Shown here one piece after another: positions 1 through 5,548 of a stretch of DNA of 7,268 nucleotides. Every line of letters starts with the position of its first letter. Position 1 is the first letter of the stretch. Position numbers and translations under genes: made by a program. The stretch lies in the NCBI GenBank assembly GCA_016200745.1, contig JACQEF010000051.1, positions 1-7,268 of the forward strand, read 5' to 3'. This DNA is from Chloroflexota bacterium (lineage in GTDB: Bacteria; Chloroflexota; Limnocylindria; Limnocylindrales; CSP1-4). The notes beneath the pieces were generated by a model. It had not been told where the DNA came from. It did no database searches and was given only the letters and a program-made list of their open reading frames with translations.

Positions 1-1
1 C

Positions 2-865
2 GCACGCGTCGAGGGCACGCAACCCGACTCCTGGGAGGACCCCTCGGTCGCGCAGGTCTGGTTCCGCGGGTCCGACTACATCGTGCCACGCCCGGACGCG
101 GGGATCTTCACGCTCGGGTCGTCGCCGCGCGATCCGGAGCGGATGCGGCAGCTGGACCACCTAGCCGACCGGGTCCATGAGGTCACCCAGGGCCGGATCC
201 TGACGGTCCGCGAGGTGACCGGGCTGCTCGGGCTCGCGCACCAGACGCACATCCGCGACGTCGCGCTGACCGGCCGCGTCCACATCCGCTGGAACGCCAG
301 CCGGATCTGGACCATCCCGGTCGACCGCCCCGAGATCGACACCGAGGACGCTCGCCGGGAGCTCGCCCGCCGGCACCTCCACTGGTTCGGGCCGACCACC
401 GTGGCGCGGCTGGCTCGCTGGACCGGTGTCGAGGCGCGCGACGCCGCGCAGACCTGGGCATCGATCGAGTCCGAGCTCGAGCCCGTCGACATCGACGGAG
501 TCGAGGGCGGGCCGCGCTTCGTGCTCAAGGCCGACGTCGACGCGCTCCTGGCCGCCGAACCGATCACCGGCGTACGGCTCCTGCCCTACGACGACGCCTA
601 CACCAAGCTCGACCGCGAGCTGCTCGTCCACGACCCAAAGCTCCGGGCGCGGGTCCTGCCGCTGGTCGGCCAGTCCACCCTCGGCTACACGCCGGGCGCG
701 ATTCTGGTCGACGGCGAAATCGTCGGCGCGTGGCAGCGCCAGCAGCGCAAGGTCACCGTCCACCCCTGGTCGACGCCGTCGCCGGCCGTCCGCGACGCCG
801 TCGAAGCCGAGGCGCTGGCGTTTCCGATCGCCGGCTCGTCGAAAGCGTCGGTCACGTGGGACTGA
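2..865 (+). CDS. Winged-helix DNA-binding protein, AlkZ/YcaQ-like (HTH_42) family, 5' end outside window
   Basis: The frame is open from base 2 to the TGA at 863-865, giving 287 residues without a start, so the gene begins upstream. Family members of this type are usually about 350-380 residues, so roughly the first quarter is missing. Family-like blocks are visible in order: VWFRGSDYIVP and AGIFTLG near the cut end, then ARRELARRHLHWFGP and ARLARWTG in the middle (winged-helix region), then GVRLLPYDDAY, RELLVHDP and GAILVDGEIVGAW near the C-terminus. Relatives in this broad family include E. coli YcaQ and Streptomyces AlkZ, DNA glycosylases acting on alkylated or cross-linked bases. The catalytic QxQ/QxD motif of those enzymes is N-terminal and lies outside this window, so glycosylase activity cannot be judged. 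Family assignment is from remembered motifs; the enzymatic role is inference. A GTG at 83 is internal to conserved sequence and is not the start. Confidence 0.85.
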   Translation, partial: ARVEGTQPDSWEDPSVAQVWFRGSDYIVPRPDAGIFTLGSSPRDPERMRQLDHLADRVHEVTQGRILTVREVTGLLGLAHQTHIRDVALTGRVHIRWNASRIWTIPVDRPEIDTEDARRELARRHLHWFGPTTVARLARWTGVEARDAAQTWASIESELEPVDIDGVEGGPRFVLKADVDALLAAEPITGVRLLPYDDAYTKLDRELLVHDPKLRARVLPLVGQSTLGYTPGAILVDGEIVGAWQRQQRKVTVHPWSTPSPAVRDAVEAEALAFPIAGSSKASVTWD

Positions 866-881
866 CGTCCGCCTGATCGAA

Positions 882-905
882 CGTCGCAGAGCGTAACGAG
901 CGACG
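882..905 (+). terminator. Possible stem-loop downstream of the winged-helix gene
   Basis: CGTCGC at 882-887 pairs with GCGACG at 900-905 around a 12-nt loop, 16 nt after the stop codon. There is no T-run after it, so it is at best a weak or Rho-assisted terminator. It could be chance in GC-rich DNA. Confidence 0.25.
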
Positions 906-950
906 CGACCCTACCGTGAGACGCGATCTGGGGTTCCGGATGCGAGCGTG

Positions 951-956
951 CATACT
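951..956 (+). promoter_or_regulatory. Possible -10 element (CATACT) for the 89-aa gene
   Basis: CATACT matches TATAAT at 4 of 6 positions in an otherwise GC-rich gap. No convincing -35 is seen about 17 bp upstream. It would place transcription start near 963, leaving a leader of about 60 nt before the ATG at 1025. Confidence 0.3.
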
Positions 957-1011
957 CGCGCGCGGTGAGCCGGATCGGCATCTCGCCGGGAGCCGTCTCC
1001 CCGACCCCAGG

Positions 1012-1018
1012 AAGGAGG
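1012..1018 (+). promoter_or_regulatory. Shine-Dalgarno AAGGAGG fixing the start at 1025
   Basis: A near-perfect Shine-Dalgarno sits 6 nt before the ATG at 1025. This favours that start over the in-frame GTG at 965, which has no Shine-Dalgarno and would add 20 residues of low-complexity leader. Confidence 0.8.
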
Positions 1019-1024
1019 CTCGTC

Positions 1025-1294
1025 ATGGCCCAGATCATCGTGGTCGCCGAGGTCAACGATGTCGAGGAGTGGCTGAAGTTCAAGGCGAACATGGTCCCCG
1101 CGATGGCGGCCGTCGCGTCCGACGGGTCCAGCTACGTTGCCATGGATGGCAGCAACCGGGTGGCCAGCACCTGGGACGTCCCTGACATGGACGCCTTCCG
1201 GGCGGCGCAGGGATCCTTCACCGGCGACCTGGCGGCGGCCGCTCAGCGAGCCGGGATGATCCCGTCGTCGATGGTGATGTACGTCAAGAAGTAG
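1025..1294 (+). CDS. Small 89-aa protein with dimeric alpha/beta-barrel-like pattern, function unknown
   Basis: The product begins MAQIIVVAEV and ends MVMYVKK. Its predicted pattern is strand (IIVVAEV, 4-10), helix (VEEWLKFKANM, 13-23), two strands around 36-51, helix (about 54-77) and a last strand (MVMYVK, 83-88). This beta-alpha-beta-beta-alpha-beta order suits a ferredoxin-like, dimeric alpha/beta-barrel fold, as in small monooxygenase-like or stress-response barrel proteins. I do not recognise a specific family or catalytic residues, so no reaction is assigned. There is no signal peptide or membrane segment; a soluble cytoplasmic homodimer is the likely form, by inference. The start is chosen by the strong Shine-Dalgarno 6 nt upstream. 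The gene stands alone on the plus strand, 159 bp after the winged-helix gene, and converges with the channel fragment. Confidence 0.75.
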   Translation: MAQIIVVAEVNDVEEWLKFKANMVPAMAAVASDGSSYVAMDGSNRVASTWDVPDMDAFRAAQGSFTGDLAAAAQRAGMIPSSMVMYVKK

Positions 1295-1324
1295 TCGGGT
1301 TGGAGCTGTCCGGTTCGACGAAGG

Positions 1325-1359
1325 TCCCTCGCAAGGGATGGTCCGAAGCCTTCAGCTTC
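1325..1359. terminator. Pair of short hairpins between convergent genes
   Basis: The 69-bp gap between the two convergent stop codons holds two tight dyads. TCCCT/AGGGA (1325-1338) has a 4-nt CGCA loop, and GAAGC/GCTTC (1345-1359) has a 5-nt loop. Neither is followed by a T-run on either strand. Their position suits a bidirectional terminator, but the evidence is only structural. Confidence 0.35.
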
Positions 1360-1363
1360 AGAT

Positions 1364-1711
1364 CTACTCGACGAGGCTCTGCCGCCTCGACTCGAATTCG
1401 GCCGCCGTGACCAGGCCCTCGGCGTAGAGGCCCTGCAATTCGCGGAGCCGGTCACCGGCCGAGCGCTCGCCCGTGACGTCCGACTCGACCATGAAGCTCG
1501 TGATCGTCGCGGTGATCGCACCGAACAGTCCGATCCCCAGGATCATCAGCACCATCGCGGCTACTCGGCCCTCGTCGGTCCTCGGATACACGTCGCCGTA
1601 GCCGACGGTGCTGAGCGTCGAGATGCCCCACCAGATGGCATCGAACGGCGACCGGATGGCCTCGTTGATCCCGTTCTCGGCAGCGAACATGGCGAGCGAG
1701 CAGACCACCAT
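1364..1711 (-). pseudogene. K+ channel pore fragment (Ion_trans_2) with SHOCT-like tail, N-terminally truncated
   Basis: The 115 residues carry a canonical potassium selectivity filter, TVGYGD (35-40), preceded by a pore helix (about 23-34) and followed by a full inner helix (about 50-74). The C-terminal segment 87-114 (RLRELQGLYAEGLVTAAEFE) resembles a SHOCT module, common at the ends of such bacterial proteins. Only about 10 hydrophobic residues (VVCSLAMFAA) remain of the outer helix, and there is no voltage-sensor-like S1-S4 region. Homologues normally have at least one complete outer helix. The in-frame TGA at 1724-1726, which ends the neighbouring DHFR-like gene, blocks any extension. 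The ATG at 1711 has no clear Shine-Dalgarno. The best reading is a 3' remnant of a channel gene that lost its 5' half. A short expressed pore protein translated by reinitiation is less likely. Confidence 0.7.
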
Positions 1712-1723
1712 GACGTCGAGGAC

Positions 1724-2293
1724 TCAGCGGCGAACCCGGTACCGGATGTGGCTCGCGTCCGGCGTGTCGATGACTCGGACGATCTCCAGCTCGATGCGCG
1801 ACGGCAGGACGTCGAACATCCGACGGCCGCCACCGAACAGCACCGGGATCAGGTGGATCTGCAGCTCGTCGAGCACGCCGACTTCGAGCGCCCGCTGCGC
1901 CGTATAGGCGCCGTGGACCAGCACAATGCGGTCGCCCGCGGCCGCCTTCGCCTGGGCCATGGCGCTGGCGATCCCGTCGGTCACGTAGGTCACGAGCGGG
2001 TAGTTCGCCACGGACGGGCCGGGCGGCCGGTGACTTGGCACGAAGATCGGGACGCCGTGGTTGTCGCCACCCCAGTGATCGACCTGCTCCACGGTCCGCC
2101 GACCGACCAGGATCGCACCGAACGTGTTCCAGTCGTCCCACAATTCCCCGAGCTCCCCGGCCGGCCTCGAGAAGTCGCCGTACCACTCGTGCAGCCGGTC
2201 GAAGCCGTCGCCACCGGGGTTGCCGACATCATCGTTGGGGCCTGCGATGTAGCCATCGAGCGACATCGACATGAACAGCACGGATGTGGACAC
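1724..2293 (-). CDS. Dihydrofolate reductase-like protein (RibD C-terminal domain family)
   Basis: This 189-aa protein has the length and motif order of the RibD-C/DHFR-like family common in high-GC bacteria: SLDGYIAGP (11-19), LVGRRT (62-67), VTYVTDG (101-107), VHGAYTAQRAL (126-136) and DELQIHLIPVLFGGGRRMFD (142-161), with a typical end, HIRYRVRR. Such proteins are cytoplasmic NADPH-binding reductases; most have no proven substrate, and this one need not make tetrahydrofolate or riboflavin intermediates. The start is the GTG at 2293, where AGGAGG (2299-2304) lies 5 nt upstream. A longer open frame to 2476 is non-homologous and overlaps the upstream membrane gene. The stop codon is only 12 nt, in frame, from the channel fragment. 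A second, broken copy of the same family begins at 7078. Confidence 0.9.
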   Translation of the reverse strand: MSTSVLFMSMSLDGYIAGPNDDVGNPGGDGFDRLHEWYGDFSRPAGELGELWDDWNTFGAILVGRRTVEQVDHWGGDNHGVPIFVPSHRPPGPSVANYPLVTYVTDGIASAMAQAKAAAGDRIVLVHGAYTAQRALEVGVLDELQIHLIPVLFGGGRRMFDVLPSRIELEIVRVIDTPDASHIRYRVRR

Positions 2294-2298
2294 GTTGG

Positions 2299-2304
2299 CC
2301 TCCT
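2299..2304 (-). promoter_or_regulatory. Shine-Dalgarno AGGAGG deciding the GTG start at 2293
   Basis: The plus strand reads CCTCCT at 2299-2304, 5 nt before the GTG. It selects the GTG at 2293 over upstream in-frame alternatives and matches where family homology begins. Confidence 0.8.
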
Positions 2305-2316
2305 GCCGCGTCGCGC

Positions 2317-2649
2317 CTACAAGCCGCCGAGCGCCCAGAGCGGCGCGAAGGCTAGCAGGGCCGCGGCCGCGACCTGCACGCCGAGGACGACCAGCGCCGG
2401 GCGCGTTGCCGTCGGCAACCACCGAAGCGCGAAGAACGCGATGACCGGCAGCTGGGCGCCGACGAGGATCTGCCACAGGTGCGCCTGGGCGCCTTCGTCG
2501 GGCTGGTGCACGACCCCGTGGACGGTCACGAACCAGAGGACCATCGCGAGCGCGCCGGCGGACATCGCCACGGGCAGGAAACCCGACGGTTGGCGCAGCA
2601 GCGCCCGGACGGTCGGCGCGGGTTCGAGATCGGGTCGCGAAGCATCCAT
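2317..2649 (-). CDS. Small three-helix membrane protein, function unknown
   Basis: The product is 110 residues with a polar N-terminus and three predicted membrane segments: about 24-46 (GFLPVAMSAGALAMVLWFV), 58-78 (HLWQILVGAQLPVIAFFAL) and 85-107 (ALVVLGVQVAAAALLAFAP). The block around residues 50-78, HQPDEGAQAHLWQ followed by QLPVIAFFALRWLP, looks familiar from uncharacterised membrane proteins of environmental high-GC bacteria, but I know of no function. The ATG at 2649 was preferred to a TTG at 2682, because the extra 11 residues look non-conserved and the TTG has no better ribosome site. No strong Shine-Dalgarno precedes either. It ends 23 nt before the DHFR-like gene and is probably cotranscribed with it. 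Confidence 0.75.
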   Translation of the reverse strand: MDASRPDLEPAPTVRALLRQPSGFLPVAMSAGALAMVLWFVTVHGVVHQPDEGAQAHLWQILVGAQLPVIAFFALRWLPTATRPALVVLGVQVAAAALLAFAPLWALGGL

Positions 2650-2678
2650 CGGGTCGGTCAGCCTAGCACTGGCTCGGC

Positions 2679-3047
2679 TCAACTCGGGGGCCGTCGCGTA
2701 GCCGGTCTGCCCGAGTCAGTGCCCGAACAGCAGCCGGATGTCCGATTGCGCAAATAGACGACGACGGCCGGGCCGACGATGAGGTTCGTGCCGATGTTGT
2801 TCTGGCCGAGCATCCACAAGGCGTCGACGAACCCGAACGCCCAGAACAACAAGGCGAGCGTCCAGGCCCACGACTTGAGCTCCCACAAGCCATAGGCGAG
2901 CGCGCCCGACACGAGCACCAAGGCGAGGACGACCCAGCCGCCGACCGGCGCGACCAGGATCGTGATGACGGCCGACAGCAGGGCAAGGAATGCCAGAAGG
3001 CTTACCCCGAACGGCCGTTCTCGAGGTGGAACAGAGCCCTCCACCAT
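2679..3047 (-). CDS. Small multi-helix membrane protein with an apparent 3' frameshift
   Basis: The protein opens MVEGSVPPRERPFGVSLLAF and has about four hydrophobic segments (14-33, 38-54, 60-80, 86-99), including AYGLWELKSWAWTLALL, a pattern typical of small uncharacterised membrane proteins that begin with an RPxGV motif. As read, the frame continues after YLR (98-100) into a hydrophilic, cysteine-containing tail and stops at 2679. In the adjacent frame the DNA instead gives SDIRLLFGH and a TGA at 2716-2718, which is the ending expected for this family. Restoring one base near 2745-2747 gives 111 codons, 3047 to 2716. So one base has been lost, either truly or through sequencing error. The ATG at 3047 has no clear Shine-Dalgarno, but a CATACT box ends 9 nt upstream. 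Function unknown. Confidence 0.7.
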   Translation of the reverse strand: MVEGSVPPRERPFGVSLLAFLALLSAVITILVAPVGGWVVLALVLVSGALAYGLWELKSWAWTLALLFWAFGFVDALWMLGQNNIGTNLIVGPAVVVYLRNRTSGCCSGTDSGRPATRRPPS

Positions 3048-3056
3048 ACCGCGGCG

Positions 3057-3062
3057 AGTATG
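3057..3062 (-). promoter_or_regulatory. Possible -10 element (CATACT) immediately upstream of the 3047 start
   Basis: On the minus strand CATACT is followed by 9 nt and then the ATG at 3047, which would give a nearly leaderless mRNA. The only -35-like hexamer, CTGACT at 3084-3089, is 21 bp away, too far to be ideal. This is a weak call, supported mainly by the same spacing at tetR. Confidence 0.3.
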
Positions 3063-3097
3063 CGCCTCGGCATTCCGCCCGGTAGTCAGCAGCCGGG

Positions 3098-3409
3098 TCA
3101 GAACGAAGGCGGGCCGAGGCCGATCCCGTTCTGTTGCGCCGTCGCGGCCTGCTGGCGCGCGATCGTTGCGTCGGGGTCCTGCTCGACCTCGTGGTGAACG
3201 GCGTCGAGTCGCTCGGCGACGCCCGCGGACTTGGCGATCCGGAGATCCGCAGCGGCCACCAGCGGCCTGCAGCACTCGTCGATAACGACCAGGAACCGGC
3301 CGTCGGCGTCGCGTTCTGTGATGCGGCCCGAGTGGCCGGCAAAGGGGCCGACGAGCACGGTCACGTCGTCGCCGACGCCCGGTCCGCGGCGAAGGAGCCA
3401 TCTCAGCAT
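3098..3409 (-). CDS. Small KOW-domain protein
   Basis: This 103-residue protein contains a KOW-like motif at about 11-40: VGDDVTVLVGPFAGHSGRI followed by a strand, GRFLVVID. This is the nucleic-acid or protein-binding beta-barrel seen at the C-terminus of NusG and in ribosomal protein L24. No NusG N-terminal domain precedes it: only a basic stretch, MLRWLLRRGP, lies before the motif. The C-terminal 45 residues form a polar, charged helix-rich tail (ERLDAVHHEVEQDPDATIARQQ). A binding role at RNA polymerase or the ribosome is therefore only inferred. The ATG at 3409 is preceded by GAGG 8 nt upstream, and longer frames upstream would overlap the 142-aa membrane gene. It lies 31 nt after that gene and is probably on the same transcript. 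Confidence 0.7.
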   Translation of the reverse strand: MLRWLLRRGPGVGDDVTVLVGPFAGHSGRITERDADGRFLVVIDECCRPLVAAADLRIAKSAGVAERLDAVHHEVEQDPDATIARQQAATAQQNGIGLGPPSF

Positions 3410-3440
3410 GCGTTCAGCCTCGCCATGCCTGGCCGGTCCG

Positions 3441-3869
3441 TCAAGTGCCGGTCGGATTGACCCGTTCGGCCGCTCCCGCGGCATGGGACAGGTTGACGAC
3501 GTCCTCGTAGGCGTCGATCGCCTGCTTGATCTGCCGCCGCTTGACCCTGGGAACGATCTCGACGAACACGACCACGACGACGCCGGTCCAGAGCGCCCAA
3601 CCGAGCGCGTAGAGCAGGTCAACCGCCAACCCGAGAGGCTCTTGGGGATGCGAGGCCTTGACGGCGTACCCGACGACCTGGAGGGCCAAGCCGACCGCGA
3701 AGGCGATGGCAAGCGTCCAATACAGGATGCGCTGGCCGGCGACCGCTCGCTTCAGATCGGTGACGTGCTCGGCCATCCAGGCGAGGCCCTGCGGATCACG
3801 CAGGGCCGCGTCGATTGCCCCATCCGCCCGTTCGCGAGCCCGGCCGCCGGTGTCCGTGCGTTGCGTCAT
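3441..3869 (-). CDS. Two-helix membrane protein of the ABC operon
   Basis: The 142-aa product has a polar, charged N-terminal domain (1-45, including AIDAALRDPQGLAWMAEHVTDL), two membrane helices (about 47-71 and 79-105) and a basic juxtamembrane segment, PRVKRRQIKQA (107-117), before a short polar tail. This predicts a hairpin with both ends in the cytoplasm. I do not recognise the family; the layout resembles small 2TM-domain proteins. The start is the ATG at 3869, because GAGGAGG lies upstream with 8 nt of spacing. The GTG at 3878 lies within that Shine-Dalgarno and is rejected. The Shine-Dalgarno overlaps the permease stop codon, so translation is probably coupled to the exporter. An accessory or unrelated envelope role are both possible. 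Confidence 0.8.
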   Translation of the reverse strand: MTQRTDTGGRARERADGAIDAALRDPQGLAWMAEHVTDLKRAVAGQRILYWTLAIAFAVGLALQVVGYAVKASHPQEPLGLAVDLLYALGWALWTGVVVVVFVEIVPRVKRRQIKQAIDAYEDVVNLSHAAGAAERVNPTGT

Positions 3870-3877
3870 GGGTCGCA

Positions 3878-3883
3878 CCTCCT
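3878..3883 (-). promoter_or_regulatory. Shine-Dalgarno AGGAGG overlapping the permease stop codon
   Basis: CCTCCT on the plus strand at 3878-3883 shares a base with the permease TGA (3883-3885) and is 8 nt from the ATG at 3869. It decides that start and implies translational coupling. Confidence 0.8.
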
Positions 3884-4644
3884 CAGGCGATCTTGCGGCG
3901 ATAGGTGCGCATGGCGAACAGGTACGCCACGACGAGGATTCCCACGCACCAGGCGAGCGCGACCCAGATGTCGCTGCCGACCGGCTGGTCCGTGAACAGG
4001 TTGCGGATCGCGTTGACGATCGAGGTCACCGGCTGGTTCTCGGCAAAGACGCGCACGGGGCCGGGCATGGTGGCCGTCGGCACGAAGGCCGAGCTGATGA
4101 AGGGCAGGAAGATGAGCGGATAGGAGAACGCACTGGCACCGTCCACGGACGTCGCGGTCAGGCCGGGGATGACGGCCAGCCACGTCAGCGCGAGCGTGAA
4201 CACGACCACGATCCCGGTGACCTCGAGCCACGCCAGCGGCCCGGCGGATGACCGAAAGCCCATGACGATGGCGACCAGCACGACGACCCCGACCGAGACG
4301 AGATTGGCGACCAGTGAGGTCAGCACGTGCGCCCAGAGGACGGACGATCGTGCGATCGGCATCGACTGGAACCGCTCGAAGATGCCGCCCTGCAGGTCCA
4401 GGAAGAGCCGAAAGGCCGTGTACGAGACGCCGGAGGCGATGGTGATGAGCAGGATGCCGGGCAGCAGGTAACTCACATACGACGGGGATCCGGAGTTGAT
4501 CGCGCCGCCGAACACGTAGACGAACAGCAGCATGAACGCGATCGGCATGACCGTGGTCGTGAGGATCGTGTCGAGGCTGCGCGTGATGTGGCGCAGGGAT
4601 CGCCCGGTCAGGACGGCGGTGTCGGCGAAGAAGTAGGTGGTCAT
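3883..4644 (-). CDS. ABC-2 type efflux permease, DrrB-like
   Basis: The 253-residue product has six predicted membrane helices (about 28-47, 58-78, 105-130, 141-162, 172-191, 226-246), the standard plan and length for DrrB-type permeases. Family-like segments include YLLPGILLITIASGVSYTAF (59-78), the cytoplasmic GIFERFQSMPIARSSVLW (87-104), and the ABC-2 signature region FISSAFVPTATMPGPVRVFA (182-201) followed by NQPVTSIVNAIR. DrrB partners the DrrA ATPase to export hydrophobic small molecules such as anthracyclines. The substrate here is unknown, and no biosynthetic genes are nearby. The ATG at 4644 has AAGGAA (4650-4655) 5 nt upstream, overlapping the ATPase stop codon (4654-4656), so the pair is translationally coupled. 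The two proteins should form a 2+2 complex in the inner membrane (family knowledge). Confidence 0.93.
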   Translation of the reverse strand: MTTYFFADTAVLTGRSLRHITRSLDTILTTTVMPIAFMLLFVYVFGGAINSGSPSYVSYLLPGILLITIASGVSYTAFRLFLDLQGGIFERFQSMPIARSSVLWAHVLTSLVANLVSVGVVVLVAIVMGFRSSAGPLAWLEVTGIVVVFTLALTWLAVIPGLTATSVDGASAFSYPLIFLPFISSAFVPTATMPGPVRVFAENQPVTSIVNAIRNLFTDQPVGSDIWVALAWCVGILVVAYLFAMRTYRRKIA

Positions 4645-4653
4645 CGTCGTTCC

Positions 4654-5472
4654 TTACTTGCTCGTGGTGTGAGTGGTGTCCGTGGCGTCGCCGTTGCCCC
4701 GGGGGCGGCCGCCGACGAGGGTCAGGAAGACGTCCTCGAGCGTGGGCTGCTTCTCGACGTACTCGACCTTGGCCGGCGGGAGCAGACGCTTGAGCTCGGC
4801 GAGGGTGCCGTTCACGATGATCCGACCCTCGTGGAGGATCGCGATCCGGTCGGCGAGCTGTTCGGCCTCGCCGAGATCCTGGGTGGTCAGCAGCACCGTG
4901 GTGCCACTCCCGGCGAGCTCCTTGACCGCCTGCCAGACCTCGAGGCGCCCCTCGGGGTCGAGCCCGGTCGTCGGCTCGTCGAGGAAGATGACCGGCGGGT
5001 TCCCGATGAGGCTCATCGCGATGTCGAGGCGCCGGCGCATGCCGCCCGAGTAGGTCGACACCCGCCGAGCGGCCGCGTCGGTCAGCGCGAACCGCTCGAG
5101 CAGCTCGTCCGCGATCTTCGCCGGGTCCTTGAGGTGCCGCAGCCGGGCGACGAGGACCAGGTTCTCGCGCCCGCTGAGGATCTCGTCGACGGCGGCGAAC
5201 TGGCCGGTGAGGCTGAAGGATTCGCGGACCTCGGCGGCCTGGGCGGCGACGTCGAAGCCGTTGACATTGGCGGTCCCCGCGTCGGCCTTGAGCAGGGTGG
5301 AAAGGATCCGGATCACTGTGGTCTTGCCGGCCCCGTTCGAGCCGAGCAGGGCGAAGATGCTGCCCCGCGCGACATCGAAGTCGACGCCGCGCAGCACGTG
5401 CAGCTCCTTGTAGGACTTCTCCAGGCCGTGGACGCGCACGGCTGGGCCTTGGAATTGCGTGGACGTTGTCAC
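4654..5472 (-). CDS. ABC transporter ATP-binding protein, DrrA-like
   Basis: The 272-residue ATPase has all the expected motifs: Walker A GSNGAGKTT (44-52), Q-loop LTGQFAAVDE (88-97, Gln91), ABC signature YSGGM (141-145), Walker B VIFLDEP (161-167), D-loop GLD (170-172) and the switch TTQDLGEAEQLAD (196-208). Gln in place of the usual switch His is normal for the DrrA subfamily (TTQYLEEAD type). The C-terminal block PTLEDVFLTLVGG (243-255) is also subfamily-like. It powers drug or lipid-like substrate export with the adjacent DrrB-like permease. The start is the GTG at 5472, with AAGGAG (5481-5486) 8 nt upstream; family similarity begins within the first 15 residues. A TetR repressor gene diverges from it, and the shared region has two operators, so it is probably repressed until ligand binds. 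Confidence 0.95.
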   Translation of the reverse strand: MTTSTQFQGPAVRVHGLEKSYKELHVLRGVDFDVARGSIFALLGSNGAGKTTVIRILSTLLKADAGTANVNGFDVAAQAAEVRESFSLTGQFAAVDEILSGRENLVLVARLRHLKDPAKIADELLERFALTDAAARRVSTYSGGMRRRLDIAMSLIGNPPVIFLDEPTTGLDPEGRLEVWQAVKELAGSGTTVLLTTQDLGEAEQLADRIAILHEGRIIVNGTLAELKRLLPPAKVEYVEKQPTLEDVFLTLVGGRPRGNGDATDTTHTTSK

Positions 5473-5480
5473 TGGCGCTT

Positions 5481-5486
5481 CTCCTT
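5481..5486 (-). promoter_or_regulatory. Shine-Dalgarno AAGGAG for the ABC ATPase
   Basis: CTCCTT on the plus strand, 8 nt before the GTG at 5472. It supports a GTG start where no suitable ATG exists. Confidence 0.75.
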
Positions 5487-5499
5487 GTTATCGCCGTCA

Positions 5500-5514
5500 G
5501 CATACGGCGTATAC
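5500..5514. promoter_or_regulatory. TetR operator, site 1
   Basis: GCATACGGCGTATAC is a 15-bp palindrome centred on 5507, with one mismatched pair. The final 10 bases, CGGCGTATAC, are repeated exactly in site 2. It lies just downstream of the predicted ABC transcription start (about 5519), where a bound repressor would block RNA polymerase. Confidence 0.8.
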
Positions 5515-5532
5515 CTGATGCCCGGAGTCTAG

Positions 5533-5547
5533 GTATGCGGCGTATAC
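5533..5547. promoter_or_regulatory. TetR operator, site 2
   Basis: GTATGCGGCGTATAC is a 15-bp palindrome centred on 5540, again with one mismatched pair. Sites 1 and 2 differ at two positions only and imply a consensus GTATACGGCGTATAC. It fills the -35/-10 spacer of the ABC promoter and overlaps the tetR -10, so one bound dimer could shut both promoters. Centre spacing to site 1 is 33 bp, about three helical turns. Confidence 0.85.
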
Positions 5548-5548
5548 T
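5543..5548 (+). promoter_or_regulatory. -10 element of tetR (TATACT)
   Basis: TATACT matches TATAAT at 5 of 6 positions and overlaps the right arm of operator site 2. It is followed by 10 nt and then the tetR ATG, so transcription would begin about 3-5 nt before the start codon. No good -35 is visible 16-18 bp upstream. The absence of a Shine-Dalgarno before the ATG agrees with a leaderless or near-leaderless mRNA. Confidence 0.6.

Noticed and set aside
965..1024. GTG at 965 as start of the small alpha/beta protein, possibly leaderless
   Set aside because: CATACT lies 8 nt upstream, but the extra 20 residues look non-conserved and a near-perfect Shine-Dalgarno sits before the ATG at 1025.
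1748..2701. Plus-strand open frame of about 317 codons opposite the DHFR-like and membrane genes
   Set aside because: Composition is biased, with no recognisable motif, and it covers two well-supported minus-strand genes.
4860..4890. Missing switch histidine in the ABC ATPase (Gln198 instead)
   Set aside because: Gln at this position is usual in DrrA-type ATPases (TTQ-x-L-x-EAD type), so it is not a defect or novelty.
3866..5503. Single long minus-strand frame of 545 codons spanning ATPase and permease
   Set aside because: It is out of frame with both proteins and is Arg/Pro-rich shadow sequence; not a fusion transporter.
4327..5532. Long plus-strand open frame opposite the ABC genes (about 400 codons)
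   Set aside because: It is antisense to two genes with complete motif sets, is rich in Arg/Gly/Asp/Glu with no family pattern, and has no ribosome site. It is a GC-rich shadow frame.
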